A stretch of DNA of 64,000 bases from JAIXWP01 sp041391745 (GTDB lineage: Bacteria > Bacteroidota > Bacteroidia > Flavobacteriales_D > Sanyastnellaceae): assembly GCA_041391745.1 (NCBI GenBank), contig JAWKNK010000012.1:52314-116313 (forward strand). The letters run 5' to 3'. Numbering within the stretch: position 1 is the stretch's first letter; every line of letters begins with the position of its first letter. This document shows, one piece after another, positions 1 through 8,549 of this stretch. The translations under genes were made by a program, and so were the position numbers. The notes under the pieces were generated by a model. That model did not search any database. It had not been told where the DNA came from and saw only the letters and a program-made list of their open reading frames with translations.

Positions 1-1080
1 TGTGACCACATCACTTGCATATATTTTCCCAGTCTCGGCGTCTAAGATTTGATACTTATATGAAACATCCAATCCGCGCCCTAAACGATGCTCGATGTAT
101 TTGATTTTTTTATCTGAAACAGTTGCTCCAAGGTAGCCCTTCTTTTCAATGTTTCGCTGCGGAGCTGTGAGCACGTCATAACTAATCACCTCACCCGTAA
201 TAATGTATTTGGCACCCGCAATTTTACCCGCTTCAATAACTTCTGATTGATCAAAAACAGCACTCATGGAATTCATTTGCTCCTCGAGCAACTGCTCCAA
301 ACTCTCACGCTCTACCAATTGAATAAATGGATTATCTAAATTCAGAATGTGCTGTTTTACTGCCGCACTAATTGATGTTTCAACTTCCTTTGCAACGTTC
401 TTCGCGTGAACCGGTATGTATGCAATATTGAATTTTGCTTTCTCCAAACATTCATTTCGCAACGCCAATGCATCTTTAAAATCTGCATCAAGTGAAGTCA
501 CTGCATTGAAGAAAATATAGGCATCGCGATAAAGCTCCAACTCCATCGCTTTTACTCCGGCCTTGTAGTTTGGATACACTTGACTTAGAATATCCAAATA
601 CTCAGCAGTCTTGTTGTTTCTGTCAAATGATTTTAATTCACGAATGTATTGCTGAGCCAATTCGTAATTTTCATTTTTGATAGCGTCTTCAGCATTCTTA
701 GTTAGCAAATTGACATAATCTGAAATGCAATTTTCATATAGAAAATTCGTCTGAGGTGGCAATGACAATTCTAGCGACTCGAATTGTTTTTTGTAGTCGA
801 AGGCCGCTTTAAATTGTGATATTGCTTCTAGGTGATTACCAGCAGCGCACGTCATTTGTGCATCTGCAACTTTTTGATTCAGATTTTTCTGAGCAACGCG
901 CTTCATCCCTACTAGACCTTCGGGCTTGCTATATACGTTGTAAGCAGTTTTGTAAGTATCAATAGCTTTTTCAGAAAGTCCCCCCTCCTCATAAATCTTC
1001 GCTTCCTTCAACAACGACTTGCCTGTGTTGCAGGAAATCATTGGGATAAAGAAGAAAAGAAATATGTAGAATGGTTTCAT
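1..1080 (-). CDS. CsgG-like lipoprotein with TPR-like N-terminal half (3' end cut off)
   Basis: The frame is open from an ATG at 1080 to the window edge (360 codons, no stop). The N-terminus is a lipoprotein signal (MKPFYIFLFFFIPMISC, Cys 17). Residues of about 20-230 are helical with TPR-like spacing. The C-terminal part has the CsgG-family signature LVERESLEQLLEEQ followed by AGKIAGAKYIITGEV. CsgG-family proteins are outer-membrane lipoproteins, some of them curli secretion pores; here the family match is to the fold and says little about substrate. The carboxyl end is missing, so length cannot be compared. A role in envelope biogenesis is inference. Confidence 0.6.
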   Translation of the reverse strand, partial: MKPFYIFLFFFIPMISCNTGKSLLKEAKIYEEGGLSEKAIDTYKTAYNVYSKPEGLVGMKRVAQKNLNQKVADAQMTCAAGNHLEAISQFKAAFDYKKQFESLELSLPPQTNFLYENCISDYVNLLTKNAEDAIKNENYELAQQYIRELKSFDRNNKTAEYLDILSQVYPNYKAGVKAMELELYRDAYIFFNAVTSLDADFKDALALRNECLEKAKFNIAYIPVHAKNVAKEVETSISAAVKQHILNLDNPFIQLVERESLEQLLEEQMNSMSAVFDQSEVIEAGKIAGAKYIITGEVISYDVLTAPQRNIEKKGYLGATVSDKKIKYIEHRLGRGLDVSYKYQILDAETGKIYASDVVT

Positions 1081-1125
1081 AAGGGCGCTAAGTTAACACC
1101 CAAAGCCTTTCAATAATAAAGCCAA

Positions 1126-1686
1126 CTATTTAATTAGCGATGTGATTTCGCTACTCATTGGTTCCACTTTAGAGCTGAATGCCGCCATCCATTTTCCTTC
1201 TGGACTGATCAGAAACTTGTGAAAATTCCAAGCTACATCATCGCTTCCAATACCATTCAATTCCTTTTGTGTTAACCAAGAATAGATCGGAGATTGATTT
1301 TTTCCTTTCACGTCAATTTTAGTGGTTAGAGGAAAAGTGACACCATAATTTTTCTCACAGAAATCTGCAATTTCTTCATTGGTACCTGGCTCTTGACCTA
1401 AAAACTGATTACAAGGAAAACCAATCACGACAAGCTTCTCCTTATATTTTTCATATAACGCTTGAAGGTCTTTGTATTGAGGAGTATATCCACACTTACT
1501 GGCTACATTGACACACAAAACATATTTGCCTTTGTAATCGGCCATGTTAATTGTTCCGCCTTCAAGGCCATCTATTTTAAAACTATAAAAATCCTGACTC
1601 ATAACTGGAGCTTTTGCTTCATGCATAGATTGACGACCAAAAAAGGCCGCAATTCCCAAGACGATCGTAATCAAAATGCTTTTCAT
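1126..1686 (-). CDS. Glutathione peroxidase family protein (thiol peroxidase)
   Basis: This 186-residue protein has a hydrophobic N-terminus (residues 3-16) suggesting membrane anchoring or export. It carries the family motifs: peroxidatic Cys65 in SKCGYT, the GFPCNQF block around residue 89, Gln98 and Trp153/Asn154 in WNF, which make up the Cys-Gln-Trp-Asn tetrad. It has cysteine where vertebrate enzymes have selenocysteine, as is usual in bacteria. Such enzymes reduce hydroperoxides, normally with thioredoxin in bacteria. It lies 45 bases downstream of the CsgG-like gene start on the same strand and is divergent from the SulP gene, sharing an 81-bp intergenic region. Confidence 0.9.
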   Translation of the reverse strand: MKSILITIVLGIAAFFGRQSMHEAKAPVMSQDFYSFKIDGLEGGTINMADYKGKYVLCVNVASKCGYTPQYKDLQALYEKYKEKLVVIGFPCNQFLGQEPGTNEEIADFCEKNYGVTFPLTTKIDVKGKNQSPIYSWLTQKELNGIGSDDVAWNFHKFLISPEGKWMAAFSSKVEPMSSEITSLIK

Positions 1687-1767
1687 GATACTTTTTTATG
1701 AAAGACAAATTAAGCTGAAAATTGTTTAAGTCATTTCTAAAAACATTGTAGATTAGCGCAACACACT

Positions 1768-3321
1768 ATGAGAACACATTCTAACTCCAACGGCCTTTTT
1801 CAAAAGATTGGGGCCGACCTTCCTGCGGCAGTCGTAGTTTTTCTTGTCGCCCTTCCTCTTTGCCTCGGCGTAGCTGTCGCTTCAGAAGCACCACCATTTG
1901 CTGGTATTATAGCCGGTATCATTGGTGGAATTGTTATAGGTTCTATAAGTGGCTCGCATGTCAGCGTAAGTGGTCCCGCGGCCGGACTCACTGTCATCGT
2001 AGCCGCAGCCATTATAGGAGCTCCCTCCTACGAAGCATTTTTACTCAGCGTGTTTATCGCCGGAATCCTTCAAATTATTTTGGGTGCTTTCAAAGCCGGA
2101 GTTTTAGGCCAATACATCCCCAACTCTGTCATTAAAGGTATGCTCGCGGCCATAGGACTATTACTCATACTAAAACAAATTCCTCACATCCTTGGCGACG
2201 ACCGTGTTCCAGAAGGTGACGAAGAGTTCATTCAAACGGATGGCGAAAACACCATCACAGAAATAATTGTTGCTTTTCAAAATCATACTCCCTTTGTATT
2301 AGGATTGGGAATTGTTTCACTCGCCATTCTTATACTGTGGGACTCAAAGGCGCTTAAACGATTTACACTCTTCAAGTTTATACCAGGAAGTTTGGTTGTT
2401 GTGGCCATTGGAATAATTGTTTAAGAATGGCTTCTTGCAAAATCACCTGACATGGCTCTGGGCGAAAACCACTTGGTAAAACTTCCTGTAGCAAAAGACT
2501 TTACTGAATTTACAGGATTCTTTAAATCTCCCGATTTCAGTGCCATAGGAGTAAAGTTCATTTGGATTCAAGCGATAACTTTAGCTGTGGTAGCCAGCCT
2601 TGAATCACTGCTCTCCATCGAAGCCGCAGATAAACTCGACCCTAATAAGCGGTTTACACCTCCCAACCGCGAACTTGTAGCTCAAGGTGCAGGAAATGTC
2701 GTTTCTTCATTGCTTGGTGGACTTCCAGTAACTGCAGTCATCGTTAGGAGTTCAGCAAACATTTCTGCTGGAGCCAAAACCAAATTGTCAGCAATCCTCC
2801 ACGGAGTTTTACTTCTGCTCCTTGTTTATTTCGCACCTGAGCTTCTCAATAAAATCCCGCTCACTTCTCTTGCCGCAGTCTTGATTTTTGTTGGGTTTAA
2901 ATTGACAAAACCTTCCATTTTTAAAGATTTGTATAAAAAAGGATGGGATCAAATCATCCCATTTGTTGTTACGATTCTGGCTATTTTATTCACTGATTTA
3001 CTCATCGGAATCGGTATCGGAATTGTGACAGGACTTTTATTTTCAATCCGATCCAATTTTAAAAATGCATTTATTATAGTCAATGAAGAAGAACAATACC
3101 TCATCCGTTTTCGTAAGGACATTACCTTCTTACACAAATCTGATTTAAAAAAACAATTGGACTTTGTGCCCGATGGTGGTAAATTGCTCCTCGATATTAC
3201 AAGGTCTGAATTTATAGATACTGACATCATTGAATTGATTCAGGATTTTGCCATTCAATCCAAACACAAGAATATCAAAATAGATTTTAGAGCAAGCGAA
3301 AAATATAGCAACATAATTTAA
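1768..3321 (+). CDS. SulP family inorganic anion transporter, interrupted by an in-frame TAA
   Basis: Together the two halves make a normal-length SulP protein (517 codons) with 10 or more membrane segments and a C-terminal STAS-like domain (about residues 430-515, LLLDITRSEFIDTD). The N-terminal half has the SulP signature region (GIIGGIVIGSISGSHVSVSG). An in-frame TAA at 2422-2424, after GIIV, splits it; reading continues in the same frame (EWLLAKSPDMALGENHLVKL). Unlike other breaks in the window this is not a simple frameshift. The next gene, 7 bases downstream, is a beta-carbonic anhydrase; such SulP/carbonic anhydrase pairs are associated with bicarbonate transport. The substrate assignment is inferred from context. 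Confidence 0.85.
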
Positions 3322-3328
3322 CCCTCAT

Positions 3329-3961
3329 ATGGAAAATTACAAGAAGTTACTACTTGACAACAAGGGATGGGCGAAAGAGAAAGTACAAGTAGATCCGGAA
3401 TATTTTCTTCGTCTTTCAAAAATTCAACGTCCAGAATTTCTTTGGATAGGATGCAGCGATAGCCGCGTTCCTGCAAATGAAATCACTGCGACAAATCCAG
3501 GTGAGATTTTCGTTCACCGAAATATTGCAAACATGGTGGTGCACACAGATCTCAATCTTCTAAGCGTGCTTCAATATGCCGTAGAAGTATTAAAAGTGAA
3601 GCACATCATTGTTTGTGGACACTATGGATGTGGCGGTGTGAAAGCTGCGATGGAAAGAAAAAGCTTGGGAATGATCAACAAGTGGCTTCGCAATATCAAA
3701 GATGTATATCGCATTCACGAAGATGAGCTGAAATCTATTGAAGGTGAGGAAGCACGCGTAGATCGTCTGGTAGAATTGAATGTTCAAGAACAAGTCCTCA
3801 ACCTTGCTAAAACTTCAATCGTACAGAAGGCTTGGAAAGAAAACAATTACCCTCACCTTCACGGATGGGTCTATGGTTTGAGCGATGGAATCATCAGAAC
3901 AGTGTGTGAGATGGAAGCCAACACGAAGTTGGACGACATTTATATGTACGATAATCTCTAG
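3329..3961 (+). CDS. Beta-class carbonic anhydrase
   Basis: The protein has 210 residues, typical of the bacterial beta class. Zinc ligands are visible as Cys42 in CSDSR, His98 and Cys101 in CGHYGCGG; the Asp44/Arg46 dyad of CSDSR is intact. It interconverts CO2 and bicarbonate in the cytoplasm. It starts 7 bases after the SulP transporter stop, so the two are almost certainly one transcript. The pairing suggests bicarbonate uptake or supply for carboxylases and pH balance. Confidence 0.95.
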   Translation: MENYKKLLLDNKGWAKEKVQVDPEYFLRLSKIQRPEFLWIGCSDSRVPANEITATNPGEIFVHRNIANMVVHTDLNLLSVLQYAVEVLKVKHIIVCGHYGCGGVKAAMERKSLGMINKWLRNIKDVYRIHEDELKSIEGEEARVDRLVELNVQEQVLNLAKTSIVQKAWKENNYPHLHGWVYGLSDGIIRTVCEMEANTKLDDIYMYDNL

Positions 3962-4004
3962 TCAATTTTAAGACGCTTTAACGTTGATGCACAAACATTA
4001 GCAG

Positions 4005-4033
4005 TTTGTGTAAAAAACTTGTATTTACTTTTG
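4005..4033 (+). promoter_or_regulatory. Bacteroidota-type promoter upstream of the YugP-like protease
   Basis: A TTTG element at 4005-4008, a 17-base spacer and TACTTTTG at 4026-4033 match the Bacteroidota sigma consensus TTTG-N17-19-TAnnTTTG. The ATG follows 20 bases later at 4054. Confidence 0.65.
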
Positions 4034-4053
4034 TGTAAAGTTTTAAAAACGAA

Positions 4054-4737
4054 ATGAACGGATTTTTACTTATTGGAATTGTATTCGCAGTAATCGGAAT
4101 GATTGTGCAGGGAACGCTCAAGTCGAAATTTGAGAAGTATAGCAAAATGTCTCTTCGCAATGGATTGAGTGGAAAAGAGATTGCTGAAAAAATGCTTCAC
4201 GATCATGGCATCATGGACGTGAAAGTAATAAGTGTGCAAGGTCACCTTACTGACCATTACAACCCAGCCAATAAAACTGTAAATCTCAGTCATCAAGTTT
4301 ATCATGGCCGCAGCGCAGCTGCGGCAGCAGTAGCCGCTCACGAATGCGGACACGCTGTGCAACATGCTCAAGCTTACGCTATGTTGAAGTTCAGAAGCGC
4401 CATAGTTCCAATGGTCAATATTGCGAGCTCCGTTATGCCTTGGTTGCTTATGGCTTCTGTATTCCTTTTGTCAAAAGTTCCAGGATTGCTTCTTCTTGCA
4501 ATCATCGCTCAAGCAGCAATTACACTTTTCACCTTAATCACTTTACCTGTTGAATTCGATGCCAGCAAGCGTGCATTGGTTTGGGTAAAAGAAAAGAATG
4601 TGGTAACTACGGAAGAATACAGTGGAGCGAAGGATGCATTGACTTGGGCGGGTATGACATACCTAGTTAGTGCATTGGCAGCTGTTACGCAATTGATGTA
4701 TCTCATCATGCGCTATTCGGGTAGTCGCAGAGATTAA
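4054..4737 (+). CDS. Zinc-dependent membrane metallopeptidase, YugP family
   Basis: The 227-residue protein has an N-terminal membrane segment, a zinc-binding HECGH motif (His96, Glu97, His100) and two or three C-terminal hydrophobic segments (about 110-160 and 195-215). This is the architecture of the neutral zinc metallopeptidase family PF04298 (Bacillus YugP). The substrate is not known for the family. The gene has its own promoter and is followed by an MFS transporter with a separate promoter. Confidence 0.85.
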   Translation: MNGFLLIGIVFAVIGMIVQGTLKSKFEKYSKMSLRNGLSGKEIAEKMLHDHGIMDVKVISVQGHLTDHYNPANKTVNLSHQVYHGRSAAAAAVAAHECGHAVQHAQAYAMLKFRSAIVPMVNIASSVMPWLLMASVFLLSKVPGLLLLAIIAQAAITLFTLITLPVEFDASKRALVWVKEKNVVTTEEYSGAKDALTWAGMTYLVSALAAVTQLMYLIMRYSGSRRD

Positions 4738-4759
4738 CACAAAATTCACGTCCTTCTTT

Positions 4760-4767
4760 TATATTCG
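4760..4767 (+). promoter_or_regulatory. Putative -7 element just upstream of the MFS gene
   Basis: TATATTCG resembles the TAnnTTTG element and ends only 5 bases before the ATG at 4773, implying a leaderless or near-leaderless transcript. No clear TTTG element lies upstream, so this is tentative. Confidence 0.35.
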
Positions 4768-4772
4768 CAGTC

Positions 4773-6029
4773 ATGGAAACCACCCTTGACCAGCGAGATA
4801 GCGCTGCAAGTTCACCTGAAAACGGTAAAACTTCAAACTCATTAATTTTCATTTTTATCACGTTACTTATCGACGTGATAGGAATCGGAATTATCATTCC
4901 TGTACTACCCAAACTAATAGAAACGGTTTCTGGAAAAGGTTTGGCTGATGCAGCAGTGCTAGGTGGATACATGATGCTTGCTTATAGTCTCATGCAATTT
5001 CTATTCTCTCCTATTCTTGGAAATTTGTCGGATCGCTACGGTCGACGCCCCGTGCTTTTGATCTCACTTTTCGGCTTCGGACTCGACTATGTATTGATGG
5101 CACTTGCTCCTACTATTGGTTGGTTATTTGTGGGACGATTCATCGCGGGTATGATGGGCGCAAGTTTTACCACAGCAACCGCATATATCGCGGATATTAG
5201 TACGCCTGAGAAACGTGCACAAAACTTCGGACTCGTGGGAGCTGCATTTGGTTTAGGCTTTATCATTGGTCCTGTAATCGGCGGTTTGCTTGGAGAATAT
5301 GGACCACGCGTACCATTCTATGCTGCGGCAGTTCTAACTTTTCTTAACTGGCTTTACGGATTGACCATTTTGCCCGAATCGCTGCCAGCTTCAAAGCGCC
5401 GCCCGTTCGATTGGAAGCGCGCTAATCCATTGGGTTCCCTCAAACATTTATTCAAGTATCCTTTGATCTCTGGACTCATCGTTTCATTGATTCTTATCTA
5501 TGTGGCGTCGCATGCCACTCAGAGCGCTTGGAACTTCATCACTATTGAAAAATTTGCATGGACAGAAAAGCAAGTGGGTTATTCTTTGGGAGTGGTAGGA
5601 ATCCTTGTGGCATTGGTGCAAGGATTCTTGATTCGTAAAATCAATCCTGCACTTGGAAATGAAAAATCGATTTATTGGGGTATGGCACTTTATGCTTTGG
5701 GATATTTCCTTTTTGCATTCGCTAGTGAAGGCTGGATGATGTACATTTTCCTTATCCCTTATTGCCTCGGAGGTATTGCCGGGCCTGCCTTACAGGGAAT
5801 GATGTCTAATCAGGTGCCCGATAACGAACAAGGCGAATTACAAGGAGGACTTACCAGTTTAATGAGTTTAACTTCTATCGTCGGACCTCCTCTGATGACC
5901 AATATTTTCGCTCGATATAGTATGCACGATGGTAGCTTTTACTTCCCAGGAGCACCGTTTTTACTCGGCGGGATACTCACCATTTTGAGCGGCTTTTTTG
6001 CTTGGCAATCCTTGAAGAAGCACAGATAA
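4773..6029 (+). CDS. MFS transporter, TetA/TCR-like drug exporter family
   Basis: The 418-residue protein has 12 predicted membrane segments. The MFS motif A lies in the loop between segments 2 and 3 (GNLSDRYGRRPVLL, near residue 86), and motif C-like glycines follow in segment 5 (GLGFIIGPVIGGLLGE). This pattern fits the TCR/Tet proton antiporters, which export tetracyclines or other small molecules. Many chromosomal members have no resistance phenotype, so the substrate is left open. Confidence 0.85.
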   Translation: METTLDQRDSAASSPENGKTSNSLIFIFITLLIDVIGIGIIIPVLPKLIETVSGKGLADAAVLGGYMMLAYSLMQFLFSPILGNLSDRYGRRPVLLISLFGFGLDYVLMALAPTIGWLFVGRFIAGMMGASFTTATAYIADISTPEKRAQNFGLVGAAFGLGFIIGPVIGGLLGEYGPRVPFYAAAVLTFLNWLYGLTILPESLPASKRRPFDWKRANPLGSLKHLFKYPLISGLIVSLILIYVASHATQSAWNFITIEKFAWTEKQVGYSLGVVGILVALVQGFLIRKINPALGNEKSIYWGMALYALGYFLFAFASEGWMMYIFLIPYCLGGIAGPALQGMMSNQVPDNEQGELQGGLTSLMSLTSIVGPPLMTNIFARYSMHDGSFYFPGAPFLLGGILTILSGFFAWQSLKKHR

Positions 6030-6053
6030 ACGTAGATTTTATTGCTAGTCTGT

Positions 6054-6061
6054 TATATTTG
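6054..6061 (+). promoter_or_regulatory. -7 element (TATATTTG) close to the gmhB-like start
   Basis: TATATTTG is an exact match to TAnnTTTG and ends 5 bases before the ATG at 6067. If used, the transcript would be leaderless or nearly so. The -33 region is not convincing. Confidence 0.45.
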
Positions 6062-6066
6062 CATCA

Positions 6067-6555
6067 ATGAGCGAAAAGGCTTTATTTCTAGATAGAGACG
6101 GAGTAATCAACCACGACCCTGGAGATTACACCAAACACCTGAGCGAATTTCAAATTTTGCCTACTGTTCTTCCTGCGCTTAAACTTGCGAAGGACAAAGG
6201 ATATAAAATCATCCTCATTACGAATCAAGGCGGCATTGCTAAAGGTCTATATACGCATGAAGATGTAGCAGAAATACATGCATACTTGCGCGCAGAAGTT
6301 GCAAAAATGAATGTTGAAATAGACGATATTTTCTATTCCCCACATCATCCAGAGTACGGCAATTCCTTGACACGCAAACCAAAATCATTGCTCATGGAAA
6401 GAGCAATTCATCGATATAACCTTTCGCCATCGCATTGCGTAATGATTGGAGACAAGCAGAGAGATATCGATTGCGCATCGAAGGTTGGTGTGAGAGGAAT
6501 TTTAATTCCAACCAATGCCGACCTCATCAATTACATGGACCAATTAGAATCATAA
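6067..6555 (+). CDS. HAD-IIIA phosphatase, GmhB-like (heptose bisphosphate phosphatase family)
   Basis: The 162-residue protein begins with the HAD motif I FLDRDGVIN (Asp9, Asp11) and has motif II TNQGG (near residue 53) and a C-terminal motif IV MIGDKQRDID. Length and order match D-glycero-D-manno-heptose 1,7-bisphosphate 7-phosphatase (LPS core heptose synthesis). The zinc-loop cysteines of classical GmhB are absent: the equivalent stretch is SPHHPEYGNSL, with histidines only. It may therefore be a histidinol-phosphatase-like or other HAD-IIIA enzyme. It is 6 bases upstream of a class IV aminotransferase. Confidence 0.75.
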   Translation: MSEKALFLDRDGVINHDPGDYTKHLSEFQILPTVLPALKLAKDKGYKIILITNQGGIAKGLYTHEDVAEIHAYLRAEVAKMNVEIDDIFYSPHHPEYGNSLTRKPKSLLMERAIHRYNLSPSHCVMIGDKQRDIDCASKVGVRGILIPTNADLINYMDQLES

Positions 6556-6561
6556 ATAAAT

Positions 6562-7440
6562 ATGAATTACGTTTTCCATAAAGGCGAGTTTATCAGCGAG
6601 AATCAGGCTTTCATTGCCCGCGACAATCGCGCTTTCCGATTGGGAGACGGCTTCTTTGAAAGTCTAAGGGTCATAGAAGGAAGGGTTTTATTTTTAGAAA
6701 ATCACTATTCAAGAATCATTGATTCTGCGAAAGCGTTGAAGATGGATGTGGCAGAAAGCTTCACCATTGATGCGCTAAGAGGACAGATTCAAGGTTTGCT
6801 TCAAAGAAATAATATTCAAAAAGGTGGAAGAGTTAGAATCACTTTTTACAGAAAAGCTTCTGGAAATTACCTACCTAATTCAAATGATTTGAGCTATCTC
6901 ATCGAAGCAGAGGCTTTGATGGAAAATGAATACACATTAAATCCAATTGGTAAAACGGTAGATATTTTTACCGACTTCAAAAAGGATGTCAACAAGCTTT
7001 CCATTTTCAAAACGCTGAATGCCCAGTTGTATATCATGGCTGCGCTTTTTAGTAAAGAAAAAAACCTGGATGATGCTTTGATTCAAAATAACAAGTTTGC
7101 CATCATCGAGAGTATTTCTAGCAATCTTTTTATCGTGTCGAATGGAGTGCTGTACACACCTACATTGCAAGACGGATGTGTTGGTGGAACCATGCGAATG
7201 AACATTATCAATATTGCACTCGACAATAAAATCAAAGTGTACGAGTGTACATTGAATCCTCAGAACTTACTGGCTGCTGATGAGATTTTTCTTACAAACG
7301 CTGTAAAGGGAATTGAATGGGTTGTTGCTTATCGCACCAAGCGTTATTACAATGATATGTCGAAGCGCATGATTCAATTGTTGAATCAATCAGCCAAACA
7401 ATACCATCAAGAAAATTCGGAAAGCACAGGATTGGTTTAG
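6562..7440 (+). CDS. Class IV aminotransferase (PabC/IlvE-like fold type IV PLP enzyme)
   Basis: The 292-residue protein has the fold type IV layout: an N-terminal FRLGDGFFESLRV block, a candidate PLP lysine in SIFKTLNAQLY (about residue 151), and the IIESISSNLFIV block, followed by GCVGGTMR. Members include branched-chain aminotransferase, D-alanine aminotransferase and 4-amino-4-deoxychorismate lyase (PabC). A folP gene is nearby and PabC feeds folate synthesis, so PabC is the most attractive reading, but the sequence alone does not separate the subfamilies. It is cotranscribed with the HAD phosphatase. Confidence 0.8.
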   Translation: MNYVFHKGEFISENQAFIARDNRAFRLGDGFFESLRVIEGRVLFLENHYSRIIDSAKALKMDVAESFTIDALRGQIQGLLQRNNIQKGGRVRITFYRKASGNYLPNSNDLSYLIEAEALMENEYTLNPIGKTVDIFTDFKKDVNKLSIFKTLNAQLYIMAALFSKEKNLDDALIQNNKFAIIESISSNLFIVSNGVLYTPTLQDGCVGGTMRMNIINIALDNKIKVYECTLNPQNLLAADEIFLTNAVKGIEWVVAYRTKRYYNDMSKRMIQLLNQSAKQYHQENSESTGLV

Positions 7441-7475
7441 CGATCAAAGTGTTTGACCAAATGTGGGTGAACTAA

Positions 7476-8546
7476 TTAAGATACGCGGACGCGGGGATCA
7501 ATCCATCCATAGATGACATCCACAAGCATATTAATGACAACGAAGCTTGCTGCAATCAGCACTACTCCCCCCATGACCACAGGTAAGTCTTGTTTTTCAA
7601 TTGCGGTAAAAAGCTCCTGACCTAATCCTTTCCAACCAAACACAAACTCGACGAAAACGGCGCCAGCGAGCAGAGAAGCAAACCAACCGCTAATGGCAGT
7701 TACCACAGGGTTCAGGGCATTGCGAACGCCATGACGAACAATGACCTTCCATTCCGATAATCCTTTGGCGCGTGCAGTGCGGATATAATCTTGACTAAGT
7801 ACATCGAGTAAGCTGCTTCGAGTCAATTGCACCACCACTGCTAATGGTCGAATGGTGAGGGTAATCAAAGGAAGAATGATATTTTTCAAATCCACAAATT
7901 CCCCCTTCCAAACATCAACGCTATACAACGAGCCAGTCATATTGAGACCAGTGTAGTCGCGCAAAACAACCGCTCCTAACCATGCTACGATAATGGCCAC
8001 AAAGAACGAAGGTCCTGCCATACCTATGGCCGATACAAAAAGCAAAAGTCGATCGAGCCATGTGTCTTTTTTTATCGCGGCAATAATACCGAACACCATT
8101 CCAATGATGAGAGCCAATACGATGGACAACACAGCTAACAAAGCCGTTCCAGGCATTACTTCACCAAGAATTTCGGACACTTTTCTTTCAGACAAAAAAG
8201 ATCTTTTGAGATATGGAGACTTCAATGCAATGTCGAATCCATCTGATTGAACAAACCGAAATCCTGAATACTTATCTACCGACCATACGGTGCGTGAATC
8301 CTCTCCTTTGGTATGAATAGACAAAGGAGAAATATCGTTGAGGTAAAGAAAATAGCGTTGTGACAAAGGCAAGTCGAGGTCCAACTTGCGACGCATTTTG
8401 TCTACCACTTCTTGTGGCGCGTTTTCGCCGGTAAGATTTCGAACGGGATCAGAAGGACTCAAATTAAAAAGAAAAAAGACTACAGTTACTACGCCGAGTA
8501 GGACGAGTAAACTGTAGCCTATTTTTTTTAAAATGAATTTAATCAT
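7476..8546 (-). CDS. ABC transporter permease, DppB/OppB family
   Basis: The 356-residue protein has six membrane segments, a long periplasmic insertion after segment 1, and the permease EAA-like loop (SQDYIRTARAKGLSEWKVIVRHGVRNAL). This is the DppB/OppB type of dipeptide/oligopeptide or nickel importer permease. I place the start at the ATG at 8546; a TTG one codon upstream is also in frame. The partner permease, ATPase and binding protein are not adjacent. It follows the DoxX gene by 3 bases on the same strand. Confidence 0.9.
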   Translation of the reverse strand: MIKFILKKIGYSLLVLLGVVTVVFFLFNLSPSDPVRNLTGENAPQEVVDKMRRKLDLDLPLSQRYFLYLNDISPLSIHTKGEDSRTVWSVDKYSGFRFVQSDGFDIALKSPYLKRSFLSERKVSEILGEVMPGTALLAVLSIVLALIIGMVFGIIAAIKKDTWLDRLLLFVSAIGMAGPSFFVAIIVAWLGAVVLRDYTGLNMTGSLYSVDVWKGEFVDLKNIILPLITLTIRPLAVVVQLTRSSLLDVLSQDYIRTARAKGLSEWKVIVRHGVRNALNPVVTAISGWFASLLAGAVFVEFVFGWKGLGQELFTAIEKQDLPVVMGGVVLIAASFVVINMLVDVIYGWIDPRVRVS

Positions 8547-8549
8547 CAA

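Noticed and set aside
2422..2424. Stop-codon reassignment (TAA read as sense)
   Set aside because: TAA is used as the normal stop of many intact genes in the window, for example carbonic anhydrase neighbours, RRM and M49 genes.
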